From assembly GCA_003557125.1 (NCBI GenBank), contig PWPN01000021.1, positions 1 to 18,557 of the forward strand: a DNA stretch of 18,557 nucleotides, read 5' to 3'. Positions within the stretch are counted from its first letter, which is position 1. Every line of letters begins with the position of its first letter. The DNA is from Phycisphaerae bacterium (GTDB lineage Bacteria > Planctomycetota > Phycisphaerae > UBA1845 > PWPN01). The position numbers and the translations under genes are program-made. Below, one piece after another: positions 7,123 through 14,834 of this stretch. The notes below the pieces were generated by a model. It worked only from the letters and a program-made list of their open reading frames with translations. It was not told where the DNA came from and did not search any database.

Positions 7123-7169
7123 TTTGAGGCTGCGGGCTGTCTTTGCGTGATTCCAAGCCCGCACTCAAA
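7123..7169 (-). terminator. Long stem-loop downstream of the secreted TPR protein gene, without U-tract
   Basis: TTTGAG (7123-7128) and TGCGGGCT (7131-7138) pair with AGCCCGCA (7156-7163) and CTCAAA (7164-7169): 14 base pairs with a two-base bulge and a 17-base loop. It begins 16 bases after the stop codon of the minus-strand gene at 7185-8984. No T-run follows on either strand, so it may mark a 3' end or protect mRNA rather than act as a classic intrinsic terminator. Confidence 0.4.
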
Positions 7170-7184
7170 AATACATAAACTGGC

Positions 7185-8984
7185 TCAACGGCTGTCAGGC
7201 ACCCGGACGGGCGTGTCATGCCCCTGATGGCGCGCCTTGAGGATCTGGAGGAACTGTTCCACGGTCTCGCGGAAGGCATCCTCACGTGGAGCGACCTCCG
7301 GAGCCGGCGAACCGGTACGCAGTGCCTGACCTCCCTGCTCGACCGCCTTTTTCATATTGGCCAGACCGAACTCTTCCAGGCCGCTGCAATATTCGGCATA
7401 TCCCAGCAGGAAGCGCAGCCGCGCATCTTCGTGAACTTCGAGCCGTCTTTCGAGATCCGCCCGTCGCAGATCGATCACATGCACGTCCGGCAGAAAGGAC
7501 GCCAGATCGATCCGGAACGCACCGAGAGGCCCGAATAACCGGATGGCGTCGAACAGATCGCCCACGCTGCTGAGATAATCGCCCGCTGCCAGCAGCGCCA
7601 TGGATCGCCCCAGCACGGGCAGCGGATTGTCCGGGGCGATCGTTCGTGCGACCAGGTAGGCCTCAGCCGCACGATAATACCGCCCCTCCTGGAGCGCCTG
7701 TTCCGCGTAGGCCAACTGGCGGTTCAGCAGGGAATCGTCCTCGCCCACGAAAGTTTCCAGCGACGGAGCGGCATAGGTCTCGTCGTCCAGCTCCGGTGCC
7801 CGTTCCCGGACGGCTTCAGGAGCGACCGGCATCTCATCAACCGCCGCCAGATCTTCCGGCAGGGCCGGCTCCTCTGTTTCGGGCCCTATCGGCCGCAGGA
7901 GTTGCTGCCGGGCGGTCTGATCGCGCATCCAGCTGTAAACATCACCCGGCCGACCTGTGGCGACAGCCTCCGGGTCGACCATGAGCCGAGGCGCCTCGGC
8001 CAGATCCTGCGCATCGAGACCATGCTCGGGCGGCTGGGCCAGGCGCGGAGTCGTGAATGCCTCTTCTTCAGCGGCACGCTCCATCACCCGAGCCAGATCC
8101 TGCCCGCGATGGGCATGGGACCAGCCGAGCGGATCGTCCGGACGTTCCGCCCGTTCGGTCAGCCTCTCCGGTCGCCCGACCCGGACATCCAAGGGTCCCA
8201 TCAGCGAGGCGGGCGGCGCCATGCTCTCCACGCGGGCTACACCTTCCCCCGCACGCGCCTGCGCTGCCAGTTCCGTCACGGGCACCTCGCGAAAGGCCAC
8301 CCCGAAGAGCGGACTGGCCAGCAGCCGTTGATTGACTTGGCCGTCCACGGGCACATCGGAATACGCCCGGATCATCCGCGTCGGCACAGTCAGCGGACCT
8401 GACGGATGCGCCAGTCCCTCGGCCAACGGGCTTTCAGTCAACCCCGGCCGGGCCAGGTCCGTCAGGGGCACCTGGAAGGGATCCCGCGGCATGAGCGTCC
8501 CGGCCTGACGGCGACCGAGCAGAATCCGGCCCGTCGTGTCCACGGTCGAATACGGCGAATAAAAAGCGCCGGCCGATGGCCCCGTCAATTGGGCCGGGCC
8601 GGTCAAGTCCGTACGGTAAGGTGAAAAGCCGCGGTAGTCGGCGATGTTGTAGCTGTCACGGAAAAAACCGGTCAGACGGTCCGATGGAAGAAGATCGCCC
8701 GCAGCGACGCCACCTTGCACAGCCGTCGAACCCAAACCAAACGTGCGCGGGTCGCTGATCGGAGAAAACCCGCGAAAACCGCGACCGAACGGTACGTTAC
8801 CAGTCACGATCCGGTTGCCGGCCTGGAAATCGTGCGGCGGGCGCGCGGGGTTCAACCCGCCGGACCCCAGACGCAGATTGGCGTCCAGCACCTGGCCCTG
8901 CTCGATGCGAACTTGCCCTGTGACCGGACCCACAACCCCACCGACGACCATCGCCAACGCCGATAAGAAGCTCACGTGTCGCAT
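7185..8984 (-). CDS. Secreted protein with C-terminal TPR-like repeats, function unknown
   Basis: 599 residues. Residues 1-23 form a signal peptide (hydrophobic 'FLSALAMVVGGVVGPVTG', likely cut before 'QVRIEQ'), so the protein is exported. Directly after comes 'QVLDANLRLGSGGLNPARPP' and 'GNRIVTGNVPFGRGFRGFSP' (57-76), a style of N-terminus I associate with planctomycete secreted proteins, from memory. The middle (about 130-410) is Pro/Ala/Glu-rich and low in recognisable structure. Residues 419-485 contain two TPR-like helical pairs ('LAYAEQALQEGRYYRAAEAY' and a following 'LGRSMALLAAGDYLSSVGDL'), with a further helical repeat near 520-550. TPRs suggest protein binding in the periplasm. The start has a strong Shine-Dalgarno (GGAGAGG) seven bases upstream, and a candidate extended -10 promoter lies about 110 bases before it. 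No catalytic motif was found; it appears monocistronic. Confidence 0.85.
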   Translation of the reverse strand: MRHVSFLSALAMVVGGVVGPVTGQVRIEQGQVLDANLRLGSGGLNPARPPHDFQAGNRIVTGNVPFGRGFRGFSPISDPRTFGLGSTAVQGGVAAGDLLPSDRLTGFFRDSYNIADYRGFSPYRTDLTGPAQLTGPSAGAFYSPYSTVDTTGRILLGRRQAGTLMPRDPFQVPLTDLARPGLTESPLAEGLAHPSGPLTVPTRMIRAYSDVPVDGQVNQRLLASPLFGVAFREVPVTELAAQARAGEGVARVESMAPPASLMGPLDVRVGRPERLTERAERPDDPLGWSHAHRGQDLARVMERAAEEEAFTTPRLAQPPEHGLDAQDLAEAPRLMVDPEAVATGRPGDVYSWMRDQTARQQLLRPIGPETEEPALPEDLAAVDEMPVAPEAVRERAPELDDETYAAPSLETFVGEDDSLLNRQLAYAEQALQEGRYYRAAEAYLVARTIAPDNPLPVLGRSMALLAAGDYLSSVGDLFDAIRLFGPLGAFRIDLASFLPDVHVIDLRRADLERRLEVHEDARLRFLLGYAEYCSGLEEFGLANMKKAVEQGGQALRTGSPAPEVAPREDAFRETVEQFLQILKARHQGHDTPVRVPDSR

Positions 8985-9095
8985 AGTACACCTCTCCAGC
9001 CCTGCGCACCGTCAAATCCGCCTTCCGTACTGGCTTGTTCCGATGATTCCTTGGCGGAAAGCGGCTTAACCACTTTTCACAGATATCGTCACTTT

Positions 9096-9104
9096 ATTGT
9101 AGCA
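9096..9104 (-). promoter_or_regulatory. Candidate extended -10 promoter for the secreted TPR protein gene
   Basis: On the minus strand TGCTACAAT (9104-9096) combines a TGn extension with TACAAT (5 of 6). No good -35 box is found at 16-18 bases, which extended -10 promoters can tolerate. The implied leader is about 105 bases. Confidence 0.4.
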
Positions 9105-9133
9105 CAGATGAGCGACAATGGGCCAAGCTCGCC

Positions 9134-10258
9134 TCAGCCCCACAGGCGCTTGCCCCGGCCGCGCTTGAGCAGATCGTGCGTATCGAACAGGAGGCGAGGA
9201 ATGGCCAGCTTCTCCGGGCAACGCGGCAGACATTGGCCGCATTCCGTGCAATGATCGCCCATCTGGCCGTGGAACCAGTCGAAGCTGCCGTCCAGCAGGT
9301 TGTAGCGGAACGTACCGTATTCGAGCATGTCGAACGCGACGGCTGCGTTCCTCAGCCGCAGCAGTTCGGGGATATCGATCCCTTCCGGGCACGGCAGGCA
9401 CTTCTGGCACTCGGTGCAGAAATCAGCCCCGAGCGACGCGCGACGGTGCTCCTCCCAGCGCTGCAGTGCAGCCCGTTCCTGCTCGGTCAACGGTCCCACG
9501 TTGTCAGCCACGGCCATGGGCGCGTCGAGTTCCTCCGGCACGGAAGGCCCCACGGAAAGCGTGTGGATGCGCGGGTCGGCCAGCAACCATCGCTGGTTGA
9601 GATGCATCGGGTGCAAGGGCGCGGACAGCCGTTGCAGCGTCTCGGTCGGCTTGAAGAGCAGGCCGCCCTTTTCGTTGGGGCTGATGATGAAAACGCCCAT
9701 GTCCAGCTCGGCCGCCCGCTCGATCACCGGCGCATGCGCCTGGTAGAACCAGTAATAGTGCAGGTTGATCGACTCGAACATCTCCGTGTTCACGGTTTTC
9801 AGCAGGATCGGTGTCTTGCCGTGCGTCGAGAAGCCGACGTGTTTGACCGTGCCCGAATCGAGCAGCTTGCGGACCGCCCGCCACGTCTGCTTTTCGTCGA
9901 CCGCCCATGCGAACTTCTGTTCGTTGTTGATCCCGTGGATGTCGAGGTTGTCCAGCACGTCGATGCCGATCTTTTCCATCGACGTCTCGAAGTCCTGCAT
10001 GAACCGGTCGTAGGTCGGCCGCGGCGCGATCTTCGTGGTGATATGGACCGATGTGCGGTCGATCGCTTTCAGCGCCCGGCCGAGCAGATCCTCGCTCGTG
10101 CCGTACCCGCGTGCCGTCTCGAGATGGTTGATCCCCAGCTCGACCCCGCGCTGCACGACCCGCGTCGCATTGTCCGGATCGCCGCTCATGTAGCGCATGA
10201 GACCGAGCGAAAATACCGACAAACGCATCTCCGTCTTGCCGAAACGGCGATACTGCAT
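9134..10258 (-). CDS. Aldo/keto reductase with C-terminal bi-[4Fe-4S] ferredoxin-like domain
   Basis: A 374-residue fusion. The AKR barrel covers about 1-270: 'YRRFGKTEMRLSVFSLG' (3-19), 'INHLETARGYGTSEDLLGRAL' with Y52 as catalytic Tyr, K76 ('ITTKIAP') and H108 ('LDIHG'). The usual catalytic Asp of the tetrad is Glu here (E47, 'LETARGYG'), a swap I recall from other Fe-S AKRs. The C-terminus carries 'CTECQKCLPCP' (C281, C284, C287, C290; CX2CX2CX2CP) and 'CTECGQCLPRCP' (C337, C340, C343, C347; CX2CX2CX3CP), suiting two [4Fe-4S] clusters and electron transfer to or from ferredoxin. The start at 10258 is preferred over an upstream ATG at 10291, since AGGGGG (10269-10264) lies five bases before it and the AKR fold begins there. 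Substrate unknown; monocistronic with its own candidate promoter. Confidence 0.9.
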   Translation of the reverse strand: MQYRRFGKTEMRLSVFSLGLMRYMSGDPDNATRVVQRGVELGINHLETARGYGTSEDLLGRALKAIDRTSVHITTKIAPRPTYDRFMQDFETSMEKIGIDVLDNLDIHGINNEQKFAWAVDEKQTWRAVRKLLDSGTVKHVGFSTHGKTPILLKTVNTEMFESINLHYYWFYQAHAPVIERAAELDMGVFIISPNEKGGLLFKPTETLQRLSAPLHPMHLNQRWLLADPRIHTLSVGPSVPEELDAPMAVADNVGPLTEQERAALQRWEEHRRASLGADFCTECQKCLPCPEGIDIPELLRLRNAAVAFDMLEYGTFRYNLLDGSFDWFHGQMGDHCTECGQCLPRCPEKLAIPRLLFDTHDLLKRGRGKRLWG

Positions 10259-10263
10259 GCGAA

Positions 10264-10269
10264 CCCCCT
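10264..10269 (-). promoter_or_regulatory. Ribosome binding site deciding the aldo/keto reductase start
   Basis: AGGGGG on the minus strand, five bases before the ATG at 10258. The alternative ATG at 10291 has no comparable site and would add 11 residues ahead of the family N-terminus. Confidence 0.6.
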
Positions 10270-10347
10270 GCAATGGCAATCTCCCGCACACGGTCGTACG
10301 GCCGTTGATGCGAACCGTCGTCGATCGTTGCAGGTATCGAAATTACG

Positions 10348-10376
10348 AATGTAGGGGTGAGCCCGAGGTTATTCAA
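10348..10376 (-). promoter_or_regulatory. Candidate promoter for the aldo/keto reductase gene
   Basis: On the minus strand TTGAAT (10376-10371) and TACATT (10353-10348) are separated by exactly 17 bases, each 4 of 6 to consensus. It lies in the 145-base gap after the HTH-like gene. The -35 word is the same as in the nfnAB candidate promoter. Confidence 0.4.
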
Positions 10377-10403
10377 GTAAAGGCGAGGAGTCGAAACATT
10401 CCG

Positions 10404-11129
10404 TCAGGAAGGAGAGGCATCTTCGCAATGGGCATCCAAAGGCCAGGGCAGGCCGTAGAGGACGCGCACAGCCTTGGTCATTTTTTCGAGATCGAGCTCG
10501 GTACCGTTCGACGCATGTTCGCCGCATTCCTGGCCATCGCTCGGTGCGTTCCCGGCTGATCCCGCCCGGCCTCGGGCGAGGGATTTGAGGACGTCGGCCA
10601 ACTTGGCCAGCTCGGCCACCGACAGGGGCGGGCCGTCCTCGTCGCCGAGCGCCTGGTTGACGCGGCTGAGCAGCAGCACCTGGCTGCCGTTAATCAGCCG
10701 ACGGCGGAAATCGTCCGGCAGGCAACCGAGCACGCCGGCCATCACCTGCGAGGCGACGGCCGGGCGAACCCACTGCTCGAGTTTGCGGGCATAGTTCCGA
10801 AGTGCAGCGAGCGACAGGCCGTACCGGCTCTTCAGCTCGAACGTCCGGGCGATGGCCTCCAGCGTCCCGCAGCCGCTCGGCCGCAGCAGGATAGCCGACT
10901 CGAGGCGCAAACGCGCGTCGGCGGGCATTTTTCGAAAGACGGCCGATCGGAGCAGCCAGGCGGGCGCAGCCTCTGACTCCGTCTCAGCCGGCTGAGCCTT
11001 GGCGACCCCCCTGCCGTTCGACTTCGGCTCATCGGCCGAGGCCTTTACCCCGGGCTCCGGCAGCCGCCTGGATCGGCTGGAGGTCGGCCGGGCCGGTCGT
11101 GCACTGGCTTGGCCTTCGGTTCGCGCCAT
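10404..11129 (-). CDS. Unknown protein with central HTH-like region (faint DUF3486/Mu gp27 resemblance)
   Basis: 241 residues, not securely recognised. Residues 1-55 are Ala/Pro/Arg/Ser-rich and probably disordered. From 60 to 120 comes a helical stretch 'FRKMPADARLRLESAILLRP' and 'LEAIARTFELKSRYGLSLAALRNYARKLE' (90-118), whose 'L..IA..F.....GLS..ALRNYA' pattern reads like a helix-turn-helix and recalls the N-terminus of DUF3486, a phage Mu gp27-type family. Residues 121-190 are predicted helical ('PPLSVAELAKLADVLKSLARG'). The C-terminal tail is acidic and Cys-poor. A strong Shine-Dalgarno (GGAGGA, five bases before the ATG) supports expression. No other phage gene surrounds it, so if the resemblance holds it is a stand-alone or domesticated copy. 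A plain DNA-binding protein is an equally good guess. It is divergent from the DUF4139 gene across 269 bases that show no confident promoter. Confidence 0.7.
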   Translation of the reverse strand: MARTEGQASARPARPTSSRSRRLPEPGVKASADEPKSNGRGVAKAQPAETESEAAPAWLLRSAVFRKMPADARLRLESAILLRPSGCGTLEAIARTFELKSRYGLSLAALRNYARKLEQWVRPAVASQVMAGVLGCLPDDFRRRLINGSQVLLLSRVNQALGDEDGPPLSVAELAKLADVLKSLARGRAGSAGNAPSDGQECGEHASNGTELDLEKMTKAVRVLYGLPWPLDAHCEDASPS

Positions 11130-11398
11130 GGGATCCTCCGAAACCTTCGGGGATTGCCACCCCTCCCGCCCTGGACATCATCCTCATTGGCTGAAAACGC
11201 GCGACGCGTTCCGGCTTCGGGCATGGCCGAGAAGGCGGCGATTGATGAATTTATTTCGATCGGAACTGGAAACAGGGAACCGCCCGCTTGCTCGGCGCAT
11301 CTAACAGTAGGATGATGCATTGGAGTCGCCCCCACCAAAGGACGACAATAGAGTGAACCGTTCGACGTCCCCTACGCGTTAAATGGAGGATCACCCGC

Positions 11399-12964
11399 AT
11401 GACCGCGCACATGATCACACTAAAGCGCGCCGCCGTCCGAGCCGCATGCGTCCTGCTCGGAGCGGTGCCTGGGTTGGCAGCCGCACAGACGGACGCGCCG
11501 AACCCGCCGGCCGCCACAGCCTTGACGATCTACAGCTCCGCACTGCCCGGCGCGATCCCGCCCGAGCTTTACGCACCCGGTGCACGGGGTCGCTTCCGCG
11601 GCGAAATCCCCGGCCACGCAGTCATCAAGCAGGAACGCGGCTTCGATCTGGGCTCGGGCCGTTCCACGATCCGCTTTTCGGACGTGGCCGCCCGGATCGA
11701 CCCGACGACGGTAGCCTTCATCTCGCTGACCGATCCCGATACGACGCGCGTCCTGGAACAGAACTTCCAGTTCGACCTGGTCAGCCAGGAGAAGCTCATG
11801 GAGCGCTTCCTCGACCAGGTGATTACCGTCGAACAGTCCCACGGCGAAAAGATCGAGACGATCACGGGCACCCTGTTGAGTACGACCAACGGCGGGATCA
11901 TCTTGAAGGACAACGCCGGACAGGTGCGGATCATCAATCACTACAGCAACGTGCTGTTCCCCGAGCTGCCGGGAGGACTGATCACCCGGCCGACGCTCGT
12001 CTGGGACGTCCTCACCGAACAGCCCGGCCCGCATCGCACGCGCGTCACTTACCAGACGGACGGCATCACGTGGTGGGCGGACTACAACGTCGTCTTCGCC
12101 GAGGGCGCCGACGCCAACAGCGGGCTGCTGGATATCGGAGCCTGGGTAAGCATCATCAACCAGTCGGGCGCGACCTACACGGACGCCGGCCTGAAGCTGG
12201 TCGCCGGCGACGTGCATCGCGTGCCGAGACCGATGCCCGCCTATGACATGCGCGTCATGCGGGCCATGGCTGCACCCGAAGAGGCCATGCCCGGCTTCGA
12301 GCAAAAGCCCTTCTTCGAGTACCACCTCTATACGCTCGGCCGACCCACGACGCTGCCGAATAACTCGACCAAACAGCTCGAGCTGTTCGAAACCGCCCGG
12401 CAGGTGCCCTGCGAAAAAGTGCTCGTCTACGACGGGCTCGGGCAACGGTTCCGCCACATGTTCGGCCGACCGATGACGGATCGCGGCTTCGGCACCGAAT
12501 CCGACAAGCGCGTGGACATCTACCTCGAATTCAAGAACGAGGAGGCGGTGGGGATGGGCATGCCGCTACCGGCCGGCCGTATCCGCGTCAGCAAGCTCGA
12601 CCCGGCCGACGATACGCTCGAATTCATCGGCGAAGATGCCATCGACCATACGCCCAAAGACGAAAAGGTGCTCATCAAACTGGGAACCGCCTTCGACGTG
12701 GTCGGCGAGCGCACACAAGTCGATTTCCGCGTCGACACCCAGCGCAACTGGATGCAGGAGACCATCGAAGTCAAGGTGCGAAACCACAAAGACGAGGATG
12801 TCAAGGTCATCGTCAAGGAGAACCTCTACCGCTGGATGAACTGGGAGATCACGGACAAGACGCAGCCTTTCGAAAAGATCGACGCACGAACGGTCCATTT
12901 TCCCGTGACGATCGAACCGTCCGGCGAAGCAGTCGTCCGTTACACGGTGCGATACACCTGGTAA
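11399..12964 (+). CDS. Secreted DUF4139-type protein
   Basis: 521 residues with a Sec signal peptide: basic start, hydrophobic core 'AACVLLGAVPGLAAA' and likely cleavage before Q30. The rest matches my picture of DUF4139 (often paired with an N-terminal DUF4140-like part): 'VTYQTDGITWWADYNVVF' around 220-237, a beta-rich middle, and 'IEVKVRNHKDEDVKVIVKE' with 'VHFPVTIEPSGEAVVRYTVRYTW' at the end. The biochemical role of DUF4139 is unknown; these proteins are usually exported and beta-sandwich-like, and no catalytic residue can be named. The start is set by GGAGG (11385-11389), nine bases before the ATG; the second Met (11411) is too far from it. The gene stands alone: it is divergent from its left neighbour and closed by a strong terminator 30 bases after the stop. 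Confidence 0.88.
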   Translation: MTAHMITLKRAAVRAACVLLGAVPGLAAAQTDAPNPPAATALTIYSSALPGAIPPELYAPGARGRFRGEIPGHAVIKQERGFDLGSGRSTIRFSDVAARIDPTTVAFISLTDPDTTRVLEQNFQFDLVSQEKLMERFLDQVITVEQSHGEKIETITGTLLSTTNGGIILKDNAGQVRIINHYSNVLFPELPGGLITRPTLVWDVLTEQPGPHRTRVTYQTDGITWWADYNVVFAEGADANSGLLDIGAWVSIINQSGATYTDAGLKLVAGDVHRVPRPMPAYDMRVMRAMAAPEEAMPGFEQKPFFEYHLYTLGRPTTLPNNSTKQLELFETARQVPCEKVLVYDGLGQRFRHMFGRPMTDRGFGTESDKRVDIYLEFKNEEAVGMGMPLPAGRIRVSKLDPADDTLEFIGEDAIDHTPKDEKVLIKLGTAFDVVGERTQVDFRVDTQRNWMQETIEVKVRNHKDEDVKVIVKENLYRWMNWEITDKTQPFEKIDARTVHFPVTIEPSGEAVVRYTVRYTW

Positions 12965-12993
12965 ATTCGACCTGCGATCCGATCGTATCCTAC

Positions 12994-13026
12994 CCGGGGA
13001 GCATCCCCATGCTCCCCGGTTTTTTT
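12994..13026 (+). terminator. Strong intrinsic terminator after the DUF4139 gene
   Basis: CCGGGGAGCAT (12994-13004), loop CCCC, ATGCTCCCCGG (13009-13019): a perfect 11-bp stem followed at once by seven T. It begins 30 bases after the TAA stop. This is the clearest terminator in the window. Confidence 0.95.
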
Positions 13027-13579
13027 ATATCGATGTCATTTCATGACACGCGTTCGATACTGCATACGGACACTTCCCCATTGCAGCGATAGTTCACCTA
13101 GCATTCTCCACAGCATATTAAAAAGAATGGCCGTCTTGGAGTGCATTCTTATGCACTTTAATGTCCGAATATATGCCACGTTTAAGCATAGTTTCACTTG
13201 CGTCCTCGGGCACATTCAGCCTGAGTGCGCGGAAACAGTGAGCATCCCTACATTTAGTTGGATGATGTCTCAAAAAATAGCATGTCTTCGTTGGCGATGA
13301 TCGCGAACAGGCCTACATTCTGTAGTGATGCCTGTAACGTCTTACCCTTGCGTGGAATAACCGTTCGACATCCATGCAGGCACGCGTGATTTCAAAGAAA
13401 CATCGGGATGCACTTGAAAGAGGGCGCCTTCGCGAACGTCCCGTCTCACGAATAAAGCCGTAATGGCTTGTAATCAACGTACGGGAAGAGGGCTTTCCAT
13501 AGAACGAAGGGAAGCGGGTGTATCTAGCGCACGAGGGCGCCATGCCAATTGTTGGACGTCTTCGGTGTGCGCATTTGAC
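13027..13579. other. Gene-free gap of about 550 bases, visibly lower GC
   Basis: No supported gene. The longest frame (13043-13300, 85 codons) has no ribosome binding site and no recognisable content. The composition is visibly less GC-rich than the surrounding genes. One folded element stands out: CAGGC (13308-13312) and CTACA (13313-13317), loop TTC, TGTAG (13321-13325), bulge TGAT, GCCTG (13330-13334), a ten-pair hairpin with one bulge. No promoter pair with acceptable spacing was found ahead of the DUF11 gene, and no tRNA or repeat array is visible. Confidence 0.6.
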
Positions 13580-13586
13580 AGGAGAG
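13580..13586 (+). promoter_or_regulatory. Ribosome binding site deciding the DUF11 protein start
   Basis: AGGAGAG six bases before the ATG at 13593. An in-frame upstream ATG at 13518 would add 25 residues in front of an otherwise perfect signal peptide, so it is rejected. Confidence 0.7.
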
Positions 13587-13592
13587 AATGTT

Positions 13593-14741
13593 ATGCGAAA
13601 AAGGAACAAAGTTCGAAATCAGGTCATTCAGATTTGTCTTGTCCCCCTCTTGATGATGGGGGCACAGGCCTTGGGACAGAATGCCGATCTCGAGGTGGAA
13701 TTGATTATCGTCCCTGAAGAGGTGGTGTGCGAGTCTACAGCCACCTACATCGTGCGGGTCGCGAACAACGGCCCGGACAATGCAGAGGCGGTCATTGTGA
13801 CGCACGAACTGCCGCAGTGCGTCGTGTTCGAGGATTTATTGACCCTCACGCAGGGAACCGCCTCGCTTGCGGCTCGCGTGATTACCGTGGATTTCGGCAC
13901 GATCGAGGCGGACGCCGAAGCCTTGGCCATTTTCAATGTGACCGTAACGCGCGAATGCGCGCCCTCGTACGAGAGCGTCGCCACCGTCACATCGGAAACC
14001 GTCGATCTGAACATGCAAGACAATGAGGTAACGGTCGAGACGGAAGTCGTCTGCGGCCAATTGAGGGTCGAAAAATTCGGGCCGGAAGAGGCCGTCCAGT
14101 GCGGCGACACGATTTCTTATGTGATTCTCGTGCAGCAGGATCTGCCGGGCAATATCGACGACCTCGACGAGGTGATCGTTACGGACGAGCTTCCCCAATG
14201 CCTGGAGGACGTGACCTGCGTCGTCAGCGAGGGAACCTGCACCGTGAACAATGCGAACGTGCTGACAGCCGCGTTGGAAGTGCCCGAAAACGGGGCTGCG
14301 GTCGTATTGATCATCACAGGGACCGTCACGGAGGCCTGTTCGCCATCGATCAGCAATGTGGCCGAGATCAGCGCCGAGGGCCTGGATCTCGATCCGATCG
14401 ATCTGACCAACGATAACCTCGTAACTGAAACCGTGACCACGGCTGTGGCATGCCCGACCGGGGCATGCTGTTTTCCCGAGCTCGATTGCGAAGTCCTTCC
14501 GCAATACCAGTGTCTCGATGAAGAAGGTTTCTATATGGGTGACCAGACGACCTGCGAGCAGGTCGATCAAGATGGTGACGGGATCTGCGACGTCTTCGAT
14601 CCGACCCCGGATCCGGATCCGGATGATGATCGCGACGGGCTGATTATCGACATCCTCCCGAGGTGCGGCATGGGGACCGGCCTCATGATGATGCTGACTT
14701 TCACGGGCTTGGTCGGATTGAAACGCCGACGAAGCTGCTGA
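13593..14741 (+). CDS. Secreted DUF11-repeat protein with Cys motif, calcium-type Asp loop and C-terminal sorting-like tail
   Basis: 382 residues in five parts. (1) Signal peptide 1-29 ('VIQICLVPLLMMGAQALG'). (2) and (3) Two DUF11-like beta-sandwich repeats at about 31-153 and 155-285, sharing 'Y.V.V.N.GPDNAEAVIVTHELPQC' and 'VIVTDELPQC' and paired Cys. (4) 'CPTGACCFPELDCEVLPQYQC' to 'GDQTTC' (287-321), a Cys-rich module I link to planctomycete surface proteins from memory, then an acidic 'DQDGDGICDVFDPTPDPDPD' loop (325-344) like thrombospondin type-3 calcium sites. (5) 'CGMGTGLMMMLTFTGLVGLKRRRSC' split as a Cys-Gly start (358-359), one hydrophobic segment, and an Arg cluster: the layout of a CTERM-type sorting signal. 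It is likely a cell-surface or extracellular protein; ligand unknown. Monocistronic. Confidence 0.85.
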   Translation: MRKRNKVRNQVIQICLVPLLMMGAQALGQNADLEVELIIVPEEVVCESTATYIVRVANNGPDNAEAVIVTHELPQCVVFEDLLTLTQGTASLAARVITVDFGTIEADAEALAIFNVTVTRECAPSYESVATVTSETVDLNMQDNEVTVETEVVCGQLRVEKFGPEEAVQCGDTISYVILVQQDLPGNIDDLDEVIVTDELPQCLEDVTCVVSEGTCTVNNANVLTAALEVPENGAAVVLIITGTVTEACSPSISNVAEISAEGLDLDPIDLTNDNLVTETVTTAVACPTGACCFPELDCEVLPQYQCLDEEGFYMGDQTTCEQVDQDGDGICDVFDPTPDPDPDDDRDGLIIDILPRCGMGTGLMMMLTFTGLVGLKRRRSC

Positions 14742-14834
14742 TAAGCAACAACGAGGCACGGCTATGATCGCGTAATTGTCCGGACCGACTCCACTGTCGC
14801 CAGGCGCCACGACCGTATCTTGAGAACCATCGGC

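Larger units (their letters stand above)
6715..7184. other. 470-base regulatory gap upstream of the siroheme reductase gene
   Basis: There is no convincing gene here; a 134-codon plus-strand frame across it has no ribosome binding site and a random-looking composition. The gap holds a candidate minus-strand promoter (6921-6949), direct repeats next to it (6950-6967), a GCATATGC palindrome (6966-6973), a hairpin in the would-be leader (6813-6840) and a stem-loop behind the secreted-protein gene (7123-7169), listed separately. Two similar G-tracts (GGGGGGCAAAGC ending near 6836 and GGGGGGCAAGGC near 7003-7014) are also present. Confidence 0.6.

Noticed and set aside
6823..7227. A 134-codon plus-strand open frame upstream of the siroheme reductase gene
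   Set aside because: Random-looking sequence, no ribosome binding site, and it runs into the 3' end of the oppositely oriented secreted-protein gene.
9176..10354. A 392-codon plus-strand open frame opposite the aldo/keto reductase gene
   Set aside because: It is antisense to a gene with AKR and Fe-S motifs and shows no family features of its own.
13043..13300. An 85-codon plus-strand open frame in the gap after the terminator
   Set aside because: It has no ribosome binding site, an atypical composition and no recognisable motif; it starts only 17 bases after the terminator with no promoter.
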